DNA of 64,000 bases from Staphylococcus edaphicus (GCF_002614725.1 NZ_MRZN01000001.1:1-64000), one strand, 5' to 3'; positions 1 to 6,181 are shown, counted from the stretch's first letter. Numbers and translations are program-made. The notes: generated from the letters alone by a model not told the origin.

Positions 1-13
1 ATACATTTCATTG

Positions 14-128
14 TCTGGTGACAATGGCAAGGAGGTCACACCTGTTCCCATGCCGAACACAGAAGTTAAGCTCCTTAGCGCCGATGGTAGTCGGACTTAC
101 GTTCCGCAAGAGTAGGACGTTGCCAGGC
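14..128 (+). rRNA. rrf: 5S ribosomal RNA
   Basis: The 115-nt segment carries the conserved 5S core (CCGAACACAGAAGTTAAG) and ends in GCCAGGC, which pairs with the TCTGGTG-type 5' end. It is the last gene of an rRNA operon whose 16S and 23S genes lie outside the window. The tRNA array follows nine bases later, so they are probably transcribed together. Confidence 0.96.
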
Positions 129-137
129 AATTTATAT

Positions 138-213
138 GGAGGATTAGCTCAGCTGGGAGAGCATCTGCCTTACAAGCAGAGGGTCGGCGGTTCGAACCCG
201 TCATCCTCCACCA
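138..213 (+). tRNA. tRNA-Val (TAC)
   Basis: A full cloverleaf with anticodon loop CTTACAA, T-loop TTCGAAC and an encoded CCA end. It is the first gene of the array behind the 5S gene. Confidence 0.97.
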
Positions 214-224
214 TTTATTTTTTA

Positions 225-300
<76 letters not shown>

Positions 301-308
301 TTTTTGAT

Positions 309-384
309 GAGCCATTAGCTCAGTTGGTAGAGCATCTGACTTTTAATCAGAGGGTCAGTGGTTCGAGCCCACTATGGCTCACCA
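309..384 (+). tRNA. tRNA-Lys (TTT)
   Basis: A full cloverleaf with acceptor GAGCCAT/ATGGCTC, anticodon loop CTTTTAA and an encoded CCA. Confidence 0.97.
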
Positions 385-396
385 TTAATTTAAATC

Positions 397-478
397 GCGG
401 GTGTGGCGGAATTGGCAGACGCACTAGACTTAGGATCTAGCGCCTTACGGCGTGGGGGTTCGACTCCCTTCACCCGCA
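397..478 (+). tRNA. tRNA-Leu (TAG)
   Basis: A class II tRNA with a long variable arm, acceptor GCGGGTG/CACCCGC and anticodon loop CTTAGGA. CCA is not encoded, so the end given is the discriminator A. Confidence 0.95.
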
Positions 479-481
479 TAT

Positions 482-556
482 GCAGAAGTAGTTCAGCGGT
501 AGAATACGACCTTGCCAAGGTCGGGGTCGCGGGTTCGAATCCCGTCTTCTGCTCCA
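482..556 (+). tRNA. tRNA-Gly (GCC), canonical
   Basis: A normal translational tRNA-Gly: the D-loop has the GG pair, the T-loop is TTCGAAT, the anticodon is GCC and CCA is encoded. It is the local reference for the aberrant tRNA-Gly copies at 2128-2475. Confidence 0.96.
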
Positions 557-564
557 TTATTTTA

Positions 565-650
565 GCCGGGGTGGCGGAACTGGCAGACGCACAGGACTTA
601 AAATCCTGCGATAAGTGATTATCGTACCGGTTCGATTCCGGTCCTCGGCA
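565..650 (+). tRNA. tRNA-Leu (TAA)
   Basis: A class II tRNA with a long variable arm, anticodon loop CTTAAAA and acceptor GCCGGGG pairing with the 3' strand ending CTCGGC. No CCA is encoded. Confidence 0.94.
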
Positions 651-668
651 TCATCCTATGAAAATTAT

Positions 669-742
669 GCGCCCATAGCTCAACTGGATAGAGTACTTGA
701 CTACGAATCAAGAGGTTATAGGTTCGACCCCTATTGGGCGCA
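669..742 (+). tRNA. tRNA-Arg (ACG)
   Basis: A full cloverleaf with acceptor GCGCCCA/TGGGCGC and anticodon loop CTACGAA (A34 is read as inosine after deamination in bacteria). No CCA is encoded. Confidence 0.96.
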
Positions 743-750
743 CTAATTTA

Positions 751-824
751 CGGGAAGTAGCTCAGCTTGGTAGAGCACTTGGTTTGGGACCAAGGGGTCG
801 CAGGTTCGAATCCTGTCTTCCCGA
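751..824 (+). tRNA. tRNA-Pro (TGG)
   Basis: A full cloverleaf with acceptor CGGGAAG/CTTCCCG and anticodon loop TTTGGGA. No CCA is encoded. Confidence 0.96.
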
Positions 825-845
825 TTTCCTGGATAAATCATATAT

Positions 846-921
846 GGGGGCTTAGCTCAGATGGGAGAGCGCCTGCTTTGCACGCAGGAGGTCAGCGGTT
901 CGATCCCGCTAGTCTCCACCA
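846..921 (+). tRNA. tRNA-Ala (TGC)
   Basis: A full cloverleaf with anticodon loop TTTGCAC, acceptor GGGGGCT/AGTCTCC (two G-U pairs) and an encoded CCA. Confidence 0.96.
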
Positions 922-945
922 TATTTATACAAACTAAAATACAAC

Positions 946-1019
946 GGCGGTGTAGCTCAGCTGGCTAGAGCGTACGGTTCATACCCGTGAGGTCGGGGGT
1001 TCGATCCCCTCCACCGCCA
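946..1019 (+). tRNA. tRNA-Met (CAT), elongator
   Basis: Anticodon loop TTCATAC with acceptor GGCGGTG/CACCGCC. It matches the Bacillales elongator Met type and is distinct from the initiator at 1372 and the CAT-bearing Ile tRNA at 1047. No CCA is encoded. Confidence 0.93.
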
Positions 1020-1046
1020 CTAATTATTAGTTGTAAATTATATTTA

Positions 1047-1120
1047 GGACCTTTAGCTCAGTTGGTTAGAGCTAACGGCTCATAACCGTTCGGTCGCAGG
1101 TTCGAGTCCTGCAAGGTCCA
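1047..1120 (+). tRNA. tRNA-Ile2 (CAT, lysidine-type)
   Basis: The CAT anticodon sits in loop CTCATAA and the body begins GGACCTT, as in Bacillales tRNA-Ile2. TilS converts C34 of that tRNA to lysidine so that it reads AUA. Assignment as Ile2 rather than Met rests on this similarity to the Bacillus subtilis type. Confidence 0.85.
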
Positions 1121-1129
1121 TATAATTTT

Positions 1130-1222
1130 GGAGGAATACCCAAGTCCGGCTGAAGGGATCGGTCTTGAAAACCGACAGGGGCTTAACGGCCCGCGGGGGT
1201 TCGAATCCCTCTTCCTCCGCCA
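1130..1222 (+). tRNA. tRNA-Ser (TGA), copy 1
   Basis: A class II tRNA with a long variable arm, anticodon loop CTTGAAA, acceptor GGAGGAA/TTCCTCC and an encoded CCA. A nearly identical copy follows 44 bases downstream. Confidence 0.96.
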
Positions 1223-1265
1223 TTTTTATAATAATTGAATATAATTTATTTTAGCTAATATTTGT

Positions 1266-1358
1266 GGAGGAATACCCAAGTCCGGCTGAAGGGATCGGTC
1301 TTGAAAACCGACAGGAGCTTAACGGCTCGCGGGGGTTCGAATCCCTCTTCCTCCGCCA
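1266..1358 (+). tRNA. tRNA-Ser (TGA), copy 2
   Basis: It differs from copy 1 only in the variable arm, where a compensated pair changes (GGGGCTTAACGGCCCG versus GGAGCTTAACGGCTCG). This indicates a local tandem duplication with covariation. Confidence 0.96.
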
Positions 1359-1371
1359 TTAATATTATTAT

Positions 1372-1445
<74 letters not shown>

Positions 1446-1454
1446 TTTTTAAAA

Positions 1455-1530
1455 GGTCCCGTAGTGTAGCGGTTAACACGCCTGCCTGTCACGCAGGAGA
1501 TCGTGGGTTCGAATCCCATCGGGACCGCCA
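1455..1530 (+). tRNA. tRNA-Asp (GTC)
   Basis: A full cloverleaf with acceptor GGTCCCG/CGGGACC, anticodon loop CTGTCAC and an encoded CCA. Confidence 0.96.
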
Positions 1531-1538
1531 TTTATTAT

Positions 1539-1611
1539 GGTTCAGTAGCTCAGTTGGTAGAGCAATGGATTGAAGCTCCATGTGTCGGCAGTTCGATTCT
1601 GTCCTGAACCA
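1539..1611 (+). tRNA. tRNA-Phe (GAA)
   Basis: Anticodon loop TTGAAGC and acceptor GGTTCAG paired with CTGAACC, ending in A1611. No CCA is encoded. Confidence 0.94.
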
Positions 1612-1623
1612 TTTTTAATGCAA

Positions 1624-1699
<76 letters not shown>

Positions 1700-1706
1700 T
1701 CTTTTT

Positions 1707-1790
1707 GGAGGGGTAGCGAAGTGGCTAAACGCGGCGGACTGTAAATCCGCTCCTTCGGGTTCGGCAGTTCGAATCTGCCCCCCTCCACCA
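1707..1790 (+). tRNA. tRNA-Tyr (GTA)
   Basis: A class II tRNA with a long variable arm (CTCCTTCGGGTTC region), anticodon loop CTGTAAA and an encoded CCA. Confidence 0.96.
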
Positions 1791-1805
1791 TCTATTTAAT
1801 TTTAT

Positions 1806-1879
1806 AGGGGCATATTTCAACGGTAGAATAGAGGTCTCCAAAACCTTTGATGTGGGTTCGATTCCTACTGCCCCTGCCA
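1806..1879 (+). tRNA. tRNA-Trp (CCA)
   Basis: Acceptor AGGGGCA/TGCCCCT, anticodon loop CTCCAAA and an encoded CCA. Confidence 0.95.
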
Positions 1880-1880
1880 T

Positions 1881-1954
1881 GGCGGTTGTGGCGAAGTGGT
1901 TAACGCATCGGATTGTGGTTCCGACACTCGTGGGTTCGATTCCCATCATCCGCC
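1881..1954 (+). tRNA. tRNA-His (GTG)
   Basis: Anticodon loop TTGTGGT with the extra G(-1) opposite C73 that is typical of His tRNAs. The acceptor stem GCGGTTG/CATCCGC leaves a T5-T68 mismatch where T-A would be expected. Confidence 0.93.
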
Positions 1955-1965
1955 CTTTATATTAA

Positions 1966-2037
1966 TGGGCTATAGCCAAGCGGTAAGGCAATGGACTTTG
2001 ACTCCATCACGCGCTGGTTCGAATCCAGCTAGCCCAG
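1966..2037 (+). tRNA. tRNA-Gln (TTG)
   Basis: Acceptor TGGGCTA/TAGCCCA with discriminator G and anticodon loop CTTTGAC. No CCA is encoded. Confidence 0.95.
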
Positions 2038-2046
2038 TTATTTATT

Positions 2047-2117
<71 letters not shown>

Positions 2118-2127
2118 TCAAAAATAA

Positions 2128-2202
2128 GCGGGAGTAGTTCAACTTTCAGAACACATTCCTTCCCGGAATGAGGTGTAGGTGCAAGTCCTATCTTCCGCTC
2201 CA
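2128..2202 (+). tRNA. Non-proteinogenic tRNA-Gly (TCC), copy 1
   Basis: Anticodon loop CTTCCCG gives TCC, and CCA is encoded. The D-loop (AACTTTCA) lacks the GG pair and the T-loop is TGCAAGT instead of TTCGAAT. In staphylococci these two changes mark np-tRNA-Gly, which evades EF-Tu and donates glycine to the FemXAB enzymes that build the pentaglycine bridge of peptidoglycan. It is first of four tandem copies. Confidence 0.9.
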
Positions 2203-2222
2203 TAAGATTTATTATAACCCAT

Positions 2223-2297
2223 GCGGGAGTAGTTCAACTCTTAGAACACGTTCCTTCCCGGAACGAGGTATAGGTGCAAGTCCTATCTTCCGCTCCA
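2223..2297 (+). tRNA. Non-proteinogenic tRNA-Gly (TCC), copy 2
   Basis: The same aberrant design as copy 1: a D-loop without GG (AACTCTTA) and T-loop TGCAAGT, with anticodon stem CGTTC/GAACG. The spacer after it is nearly identical to that after copy 1, which supports recent tandem duplication. Confidence 0.9.
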
Positions 2298-2317
2298 TAA
2301 GATTTATTATAACCCAT

Positions 2318-2391
2318 GCGGGGGTAGTTCAACTTTTAGAACACGTTCCTTCCCGGAACGAGGTGTAGGTGTAAGTCCTATCCTCGCTCCA
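2318..2391 (+). tRNA. Non-proteinogenic tRNA-Gly (TCC), copy 3, shortened
   Basis: Like its neighbours it has a D-loop without GG and T-loop TGTAAGT. It is one base shorter (74 nt) because the 3' acceptor strand reads CCTCGC instead of CTTCCGC. The 5' strand has changed to GCGGGGG, which restores some pairing. It may be functional or decaying. Confidence 0.8.
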
Positions 2392-2400
2392 TATTATTAC

Positions 2401-2475
2401 GCGGGAGTAGTTCAACTCTCAGAACACGTTCCTTCCCGGAATGAGGTATAGGTGTAAGTCCTATCTTCCGCTCCA
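2401..2475 (+). tRNA. Non-proteinogenic tRNA-Gly (TCC), copy 4
   Basis: The D-loop is AACTCTCA without GG, the T-loop is TGTAAGT, the anticodon is TCC and CCA is encoded. It is the last gene of the array, six bases before the terminator hairpin. Confidence 0.9.
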
Positions 2476-2481
2476 TTTATT

Positions 2482-2505
2482 CTTCCGTTAGGGAAGTTTT
2501 TTTTT
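2482..2505 (+). terminator. Intrinsic terminator of the rRNA-tRNA array
   Basis: Stem CTTCC/GGAAG with a short loop is followed by a run of nine T. It sits directly after the last tRNA. Confidence 0.85.
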
Positions 2506-2697
2506 ATCAATTTTTAAGGTTCAGAGAAAAATGTTAATCTTTATTATAGAAAAGATTTATTAAAGAGGCGTATGCTATTGTTTTCATTATTATTATAACT
2601 TACAATACATATGTTATACTTAATTGGTTATATATTGATTAACTGTTTCTGACACTTGTTTTTTATAAAAATATGAACTGTAGGAGTTATGAATTTA

Positions 2698-3084
2698 ATG
2701 ATACGTACAATGATGAATGGAAAAATACATAGAGCAAGAGTAACAGAGTCTAATTTAAACTACGTGGGTAGTATAACGATTGATAAAGATATACTTGATG
2801 CAGTAGATATAATGCCAAATGAAAAAGTTGCTATTGTTAATAATAATAATGGGGCGCGTTTTGAAACTTATGTGATTGAGGGAGAACGAGGTACTGGAAA
2901 AATATGTTTAAACGGCGCTGCATCCAGATTAGTGGAAGTGGATGATATAGTGATTATTATGACATATGTTCAGTTAAATGAAACTGAATTAATGAGTCAT
3001 GTTCCTAAAGTTGCTGTTATGAATGAATTTAATCAAATTACACAAATGATTGGTGAAAAAGAAAATGAGATTGTGTTAGATTAA
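2698..3084 (+). CDS. panD: Aspartate 1-decarboxylase (pro-PanD)
   Basis: Converts L-aspartate to beta-alanine for pantothenate and CoA synthesis in the cytoplasm. The 128-residue product has the full family pattern. Self-cleavage occurs at Gly24-Ser25 (YVGS) to make the pyruvoyl cofactor. Arg54, Tyr58 and Asn72, known substrate or processing residues in this family, are all present. I chose the ATG at 2698 because the GGAG at 2683-2686 is 11 bases away, whereas an in-frame ATG at 2689 is only 2 bases from it; the protein then starts like known PanD. No panB or panC lies nearby, which is unusual because panBCD is often one operon. It stands alone between the tRNA array and the prophage site. 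Confidence 0.93.
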   Translation: MIRTMMNGKIHRARVTESNLNYVGSITIDKDILDAVDIMPNEKVAIVNNNNGARFETYVIEGERGTGKICLNGAASRLVEVDDIVIIMTYVQLNETELMSHVPKVAVMNEFNQITQMIGEKENEIVLD

Positions 3085-3255
3085 GCATAGGTTTAATATG
3101 AGATAAAAGTACTAAATGATTTCAAATTTAATAGCAGTATTGATAATTTTATTTATTGTTGGTTGATATTGATAATAAAAGTGACAATTTATACTCAAAA
3201 AGAGTAACTATATTTCTTTTGAAAAGTAGTGTTTTGGCGGTTTTGAAGAAATCTA

Positions 3256-3284
3256 TTGACGACAAAAGCACTAAGTAATATAAT
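3256..3284 (+). promoter_or_regulatory. Promoter of tRNA-Leu(CAA)
   Basis: TTGACG (3256-3261), a 17-bp spacer and TATAAT (3279-3284). The tRNA begins 63 bases further on. The leader between contains a perfect palindrome at 3312-3330 and a second hairpin at 3331-3349. Confidence 0.85.
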
Positions 3285-3347
3285 GTATTTATGTCGTTTC
3301 GAACTTAAGTATTTCATTTTGAAAATGAAAGCTCAATTTTTTATTGA

Positions 3348-3431
3348 GCCGGTGTGGCGGAATTGGCAGACGCGCGGGACTCAAAATCCCGTTCCTTCTT
3401 TGGAGTGTCGGTTCGATCCCGACCACCGGTA
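3348..3431 (+). tRNA. tRNA-Leu (CAA), prophage integration target
   Basis: A class II tRNA with anticodon loop CTCAAAA and acceptor GCCGGTG/CACCGGT (a G1-U72 wobble). No CCA is encoded. Its last bases form the attL core, so integration leaves an intact gene whose 3' end is contributed by the phage. Confidence 0.95.
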
Positions 3432-3432
3432 T
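3416..3432 (+). repeat. attL core
   Basis: A 17-bp sequence starting ATCCCGACC inside the T-arm and acceptor stem of tRNA-Leu. It is repeated exactly at 47823-47839. The integrase gene lies just inside and points toward it. Confidence 0.9.
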
Positions 3433-3465
3433 TATTATGACATCATAAGACATCAACATACCTTA

Positions 3466-3496
3466 GAAATCCCGTCGTTACGGGGTTTCTTTTTTT
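3466..3496 (+). terminator. Phage-supplied terminator behind tRNA-Leu
   Basis: Hairpin GAAATCCCG/CGGGGTTTC with loop TCGTTA and seven or more T. It resembles the chromosomal terminator now displaced to 47873-47903, with base differences in both arms and an identical overall layout. It probably replaces that signal for the tRNA in the lysogen. Confidence 0.85.
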
Positions 3497-3530
3497 ATGA
3501 CCTCCATTAAATATCATTAAGTTTAAATAT

Positions 3531-3551
3531 TTTGGTCACTGAGTGGACACG
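3531..3551. promoter_or_regulatory. Probable integrase arm site, left end
   Basis: TTTGGTCAC then TGA then GTGGACACG, matched with two differences by 47757-47777 near the right end. Lambda-type integrases bind arm sites flanking the core, and the location inside both ends fits that. A 16-bp perfect palindrome TTGGTCACGTGACCAA follows at 3566-3581. Confidence 0.55.
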
Positions 3552-3619
3552 AGAGGTGTTTTGTATTGGTCACGTGACCAAAAATGGCGAAACCCATTGA
3601 TACATAAGGGATAGGACGA

Positions 3620-4666
3620 TTAAACTTTACTTATTAACTCTACTGTACGTTCTTCATCTTCTGCTAATGATTCTTTGAGAAGGTGACCGTATTTGTTCAA
3701 TGTAACGGATATATCTGAATGACCTAACCTTTTTGATATATAATATATGTTCACTTGTTTATAGATTAAATATGATGCGTGAGTGTGTCTGAACGCATGA
3801 CTTGTAATATTCCTTTTAATTTCTAACTTCTCACACGCTTGCTTAATTGATTTGTTAACACTAGGATTAGTAATCTGTTCGCCGTTATGTGTGAATAGAT
3901 AACCACTCATAGAGGCGGGACGTTTATTTGCATATTCCATTAGTACATCGATTAATTCTTTAGATACTTTCACATGACGGGGGGCGGTATCGTTTTTAGT
4001 ACCGTTTAAAAATATCTCGTTTTTAAATTGGTTAATATCTTCACGTTTTAAATTAATGCAATCACTGAAACGGCCACCTGTTTCAAGCATTAATAATATG
4101 ATATGTGTAGACGCTGATAGGTATTGCGTACGTTTCATATAGTAATCTTTAATCATACTTAGTTCATCTAAATTTAAATACTTATCAGTTTCTTTTTTGA
4201 CAGGTGGTTTAGTAGAACTTGCTTTTGCATCAAATGTAAAATTTTTGGTTAGTAATCCATCATACATTGCATTTTCTACTAGCTTTTTACACATTGCATT
4301 TATTCTACCTAATTGATCTTGTGATAACTTTTCCTTATATTCAGTTAGAAACTTCTGATATTGTGGACGAGTTATTTTATTAATAGGGGTGTCGTCAAAA
4401 TAATTATTTATTTTTTCATAATGCCTAAAATTATCTCGATAAGTTTTTGCTGATACATACGGTTTCTTATATGTTTCAATCCATTCTTTAGCATATTGAG
4501 AAAATGATATTTTATTGTCTAAGTCTATCCCTTTGGTTGCTTGATTATATCTTTCATTACCTGCATATTCTGCCTCTTTCTTTGTTCTAAATCCACCTTT
4601 ACGGTAACGTTTTTCGTTGTATCTAAAGTCATATTGCCATTTTCCGTTACGTTTGGTTACATTCAT
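3620..4666 (-). CDS. int: Tyrosine site-specific integrase
   Basis: Integrates and excises the phage at the tRNA-Leu 3' end. The 348-residue product has an N-terminal arm-binding region, a SAM-like core-binding domain (about 50-140) and a catalytic domain (165-340). The catalytic set is complete: Arg199, Lys224, His290 and Arg293 (HAFR), His316 (LGH) and nucleophile Tyr326. The start was placed at 4666 because TAGGAGGAA lies just upstream; an in-frame ATG 39 bases earlier lacks such a site. The gene is leftmost in the prophage and reads toward attL. Confidence 0.96.
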   Translation of the reverse strand: MNVTKRNGKWQYDFRYNEKRYRKGGFRTKKEAEYAGNERYNQATKGIDLDNKISFSQYAKEWIETYKKPYVSAKTYRDNFRHYEKINNYFDDTPINKITRPQYQKFLTEYKEKLSQDQLGRINAMCKKLVENAMYDGLLTKNFTFDAKASSTKPPVKKETDKYLNLDELSMIKDYYMKRTQYLSASTHIILLMLETGGRFSDCINLKREDINQFKNEIFLNGTKNDTAPRHVKVSKELIDVLMEYANKRPASMSGYLFTHNGEQITNPSVNKSIKQACEKLEIKRNITSHAFRHTHASYLIYKQVNIYYISKRLGHSDISVTLNKYGHLLKESLAEDEERTVELISKV

Positions 4667-4723
4667 AGCTATTCCTCCTAAAAAAGATAAAAATATATAG
4701 GGCACCCTACTGTGCCCTTGAAA

Positions 4724-5188
4724 TTATTGATTTGCATCAACATTTGTATTATGTTCAGCGACTTCTGCATCGTATTCGCTTGCTTGGTCTGCCATTCTTT
4801 GTGCATCTTGATCAATTAATTCTCCAGTAGGGTTATTAGCTTTGTTTTCTTGAGGATAGTTATAATCTAAGCCATAAGCTTTTGAAGTGGCAGGTACTTC
4901 TTCTTGTTGAACTGGTTGTTGAGAATCTGCAGTTGCTTGTTGTTCTTGTGACTGAACATTTTCTTGCGTGCTAGGTTGTTCTTGTGTATTTTCGTCTTTT
5001 GTTACTTGTTTGGTTTCTTCTTTAGTTTTTTTGACTTTTTCATCTTTAGATTTTTTATCGTCTTTCTTCTTACTGTCTTTATTAGATGTTTTAGTTTCTT
5101 TTTTATCTTCTGATTTACTTTCTTCTTTATTTCCACATGCAGCCATTACTAAGAAACTTGCTAATAATAAAAATAATACCTTTTTCAT
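4724..5188 (-). CDS. Phage-encoded lipoprotein
   Basis: A 154-residue protein with a type II signal peptide: a short basic start, a hydrophobic core and lipobox VMAAC, so Cys18 should be lipidated and the protein anchored outside the membrane. Residues 20-100 are a low-complexity Lys/Glu/Ser/Thr/Gln linker. The C-terminal 50 residues (from about YGLDYNYP) look more ordered and are rich in Asp, Ala and Asn. It lies 57 bases downstream of the ImmA-like gene stop-to-start and upstream of int, in the region expressed in lysogens. Such position suggests a lysogen surface protein, possibly superinfection exclusion, but no functional motif is visible. Confidence 0.8.
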   Translation of the reverse strand: MKKVLFLLLASFLVMAACGNKEESKSEDKKETKTSNKDSKKKDDKKSKDEKVKKTKEETKQVTKDENTQEQPSTQENVQSQEQQATADSQQPVQQEEVPATSKAYGLDYNYPQENKANNPTGELIDQDAQRMADQASEYDAEVAEHNTNVDANQ

Positions 5189-5211
5189 TCTACATTTCTC
5201 CCTTAATTAGA

Positions 5212-5676
5212 TTATTCCCAATTGTGATGTTCATATACTTGTAAAGGCTCGAATTTAATTACGTATCCTTTATAGTAAACATCTAAGCCATATTTCATTT
5301 TATAATGTTCAATCGCTTTTAAAACATAATTGTTCGATACTTCAAAATAACATGCCATTTCATGCAAATTACATATACCCTCGTGGAAAGCGTCAATAAT
5401 TCCATCTAAGGTAATGACCATTTCACAACCCAAACGTCTGGCCTTTAGTTCAAACTTTCTGTTAAGAATTTTAGATTGATCACGTATATCACCATATGTA
5501 ATTTTACGATGCGCTAATTCTTCAGCTAATACTTCTAGCTTATGAACATGCTTATTGTTTGTATTGAGTAATATCATTTTATCCAAAGTTAGGCCACTAA
5601 GTTCATAGGGGAGTATGTTTGTTTCTTTAATCTTCACATCATCATTATCAATTAACATTTGTTCGAAACTACCCAT
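5212..5676 (-). CDS. ImmA/IrrE-family (DUF955) protease-like protein
   Basis: A 154-residue protein. The segment LAEELAHRKITYGD matches the zinc-protease signature of ImmA/IrrE proteins, in the phage variant where the first His of HExxH is Glu (EELAH). ImmA of ICEBs1 cleaves its partner repressor ImmR during the SOS response. Here the repressor gene lies directly upstream on the same strand, 11 bases away, and lacks its own autoprotease domain. The pairing therefore suggests proteolytic induction of the prophage. The family assignment rests on this short motif and the context. Confidence 0.75.
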   Translation of the reverse strand: MGSFEQMLIDNDDVKIKETNILPYELSGLTLDKMILLNTNNKHVHKLEVLAEELAHRKITYGDIRDQSKILNRKFELKARRLGCEMVITLDGIIDAFHEGICNLHEMACYFEVSNNYVLKAIEHYKMKYGLDVYYKGYVIKFEPLQVYEHHNWE

Positions 5677-5687
5677 ATATACACCCC

Positions 5688-6011
5688 TTACTTATTGTCA
5701 TTGTCCTGAATAAAACGAGCATATTCAATTACTTTCTTCCATTGTTCTTCAGTTAATTCACCATCAAGGTGAGCAGCAATTGTTTCGAAACCAGTTGTAG
5801 GTTCATCTTTTGGTTCTTCTTCAAATCCCATAATATAAGAAGGGGATACTTTTAACGCATTAGCTAATTTTACTATTTTATCACGTTTCATATTTTCAAT
5901 ATCTCCAGTTTCCCATTTACGTACAGTAGATTTTCCAACACCAACTATATTTCCTACTTCTTCAAGAGTTAAATTTAATTCTAATCTTCTTTTTTTAATG
6001 TCTGGTTTCAT
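5688..6011 (-). CDS. CI/ImmR-like XRE repressor
   Basis: A 107-residue lysogeny repressor with an N-terminal HTH (LTLEEVGNIVGVGKSTVRKW, about residues 15-35). The start at 6011 is set by the AGGAGG seen just upstream on the minus strand. It is too short to carry an S24 LexA-like peptidase domain, which agrees with control by the ImmA-like neighbour. Its promoter and operators lie in 6042-6168. Confidence 0.88.
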   Translation of the reverse strand: MKPDIKKRRLELNLTLEEVGNIVGVGKSTVRKWETGDIENMKRDKIVKLANALKVSPSYIMGFEEEPKDEPTTGFETIAAHLDGELTEEQWKKVIEYARFIQDNDNK

Positions 6012-6041
6012 ATGCTTTATCCTCCTAATTGGTATGTATAG

Positions 6042-6070
6042 AATATAACACTTTTGTGTCTTAAAGGCAA
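6042..6070 (-). promoter_or_regulatory. Repressor promoter with operator in the spacer
   Basis: On the minus strand: -35 TTGCCT (6065-6070), 17-bp spacer, -10 TATATT (6042-6047). The spacer holds the inverted repeat ACACTTTTGTGT (6048-6059), so a repressor dimer there would block it. Confidence 0.75.
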
Positions 6071-6119
6071 CACTTATATAGGAAATAAAAATAAAGTTTC
6101 CCAAAAAGACACTTTTCTG

Positions 6120-6148
6120 TTGACTTAATAATTAATTACATGTAGTAT
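6120..6148 (+). promoter_or_regulatory. Early rightward promoter with flanking half-operators
   Basis: -35 TTGACT (6120-6125), 17-bp spacer, -10 TAGTAT (6143-6148). AAGACAC half-sites lie just upstream (6106-6112) and downstream (6162-6168). A further GTGTC-N6-GACAC repeat at 6401-6416 follows the cro-like gene. Confidence 0.75.
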
Positions 6149-6181
6149 GTAAGTATCCTTTAAGACACAGGAGGTGTGAAA

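Noticed and set aside
2128..2475. CRISPR-like array
   Set aside because: The regular repeats of about 75 bases with 10-20-base gaps fold as cloverleaf tRNAs with encoded CCA. They are tandem tRNA genes.
3256..3510. Small protein gene over tRNA-Leu
   Set aside because: The frame spans the promoter, the tRNA and the terminator; it is accidental.
4968..5210. Plus-strand frame opposite the lipoprotein gene
   Set aside because: The Ser/Leu/Phe-rich product is the reverse translation of the Lys/Glu/Ser-rich linker. There is no ribosome site.
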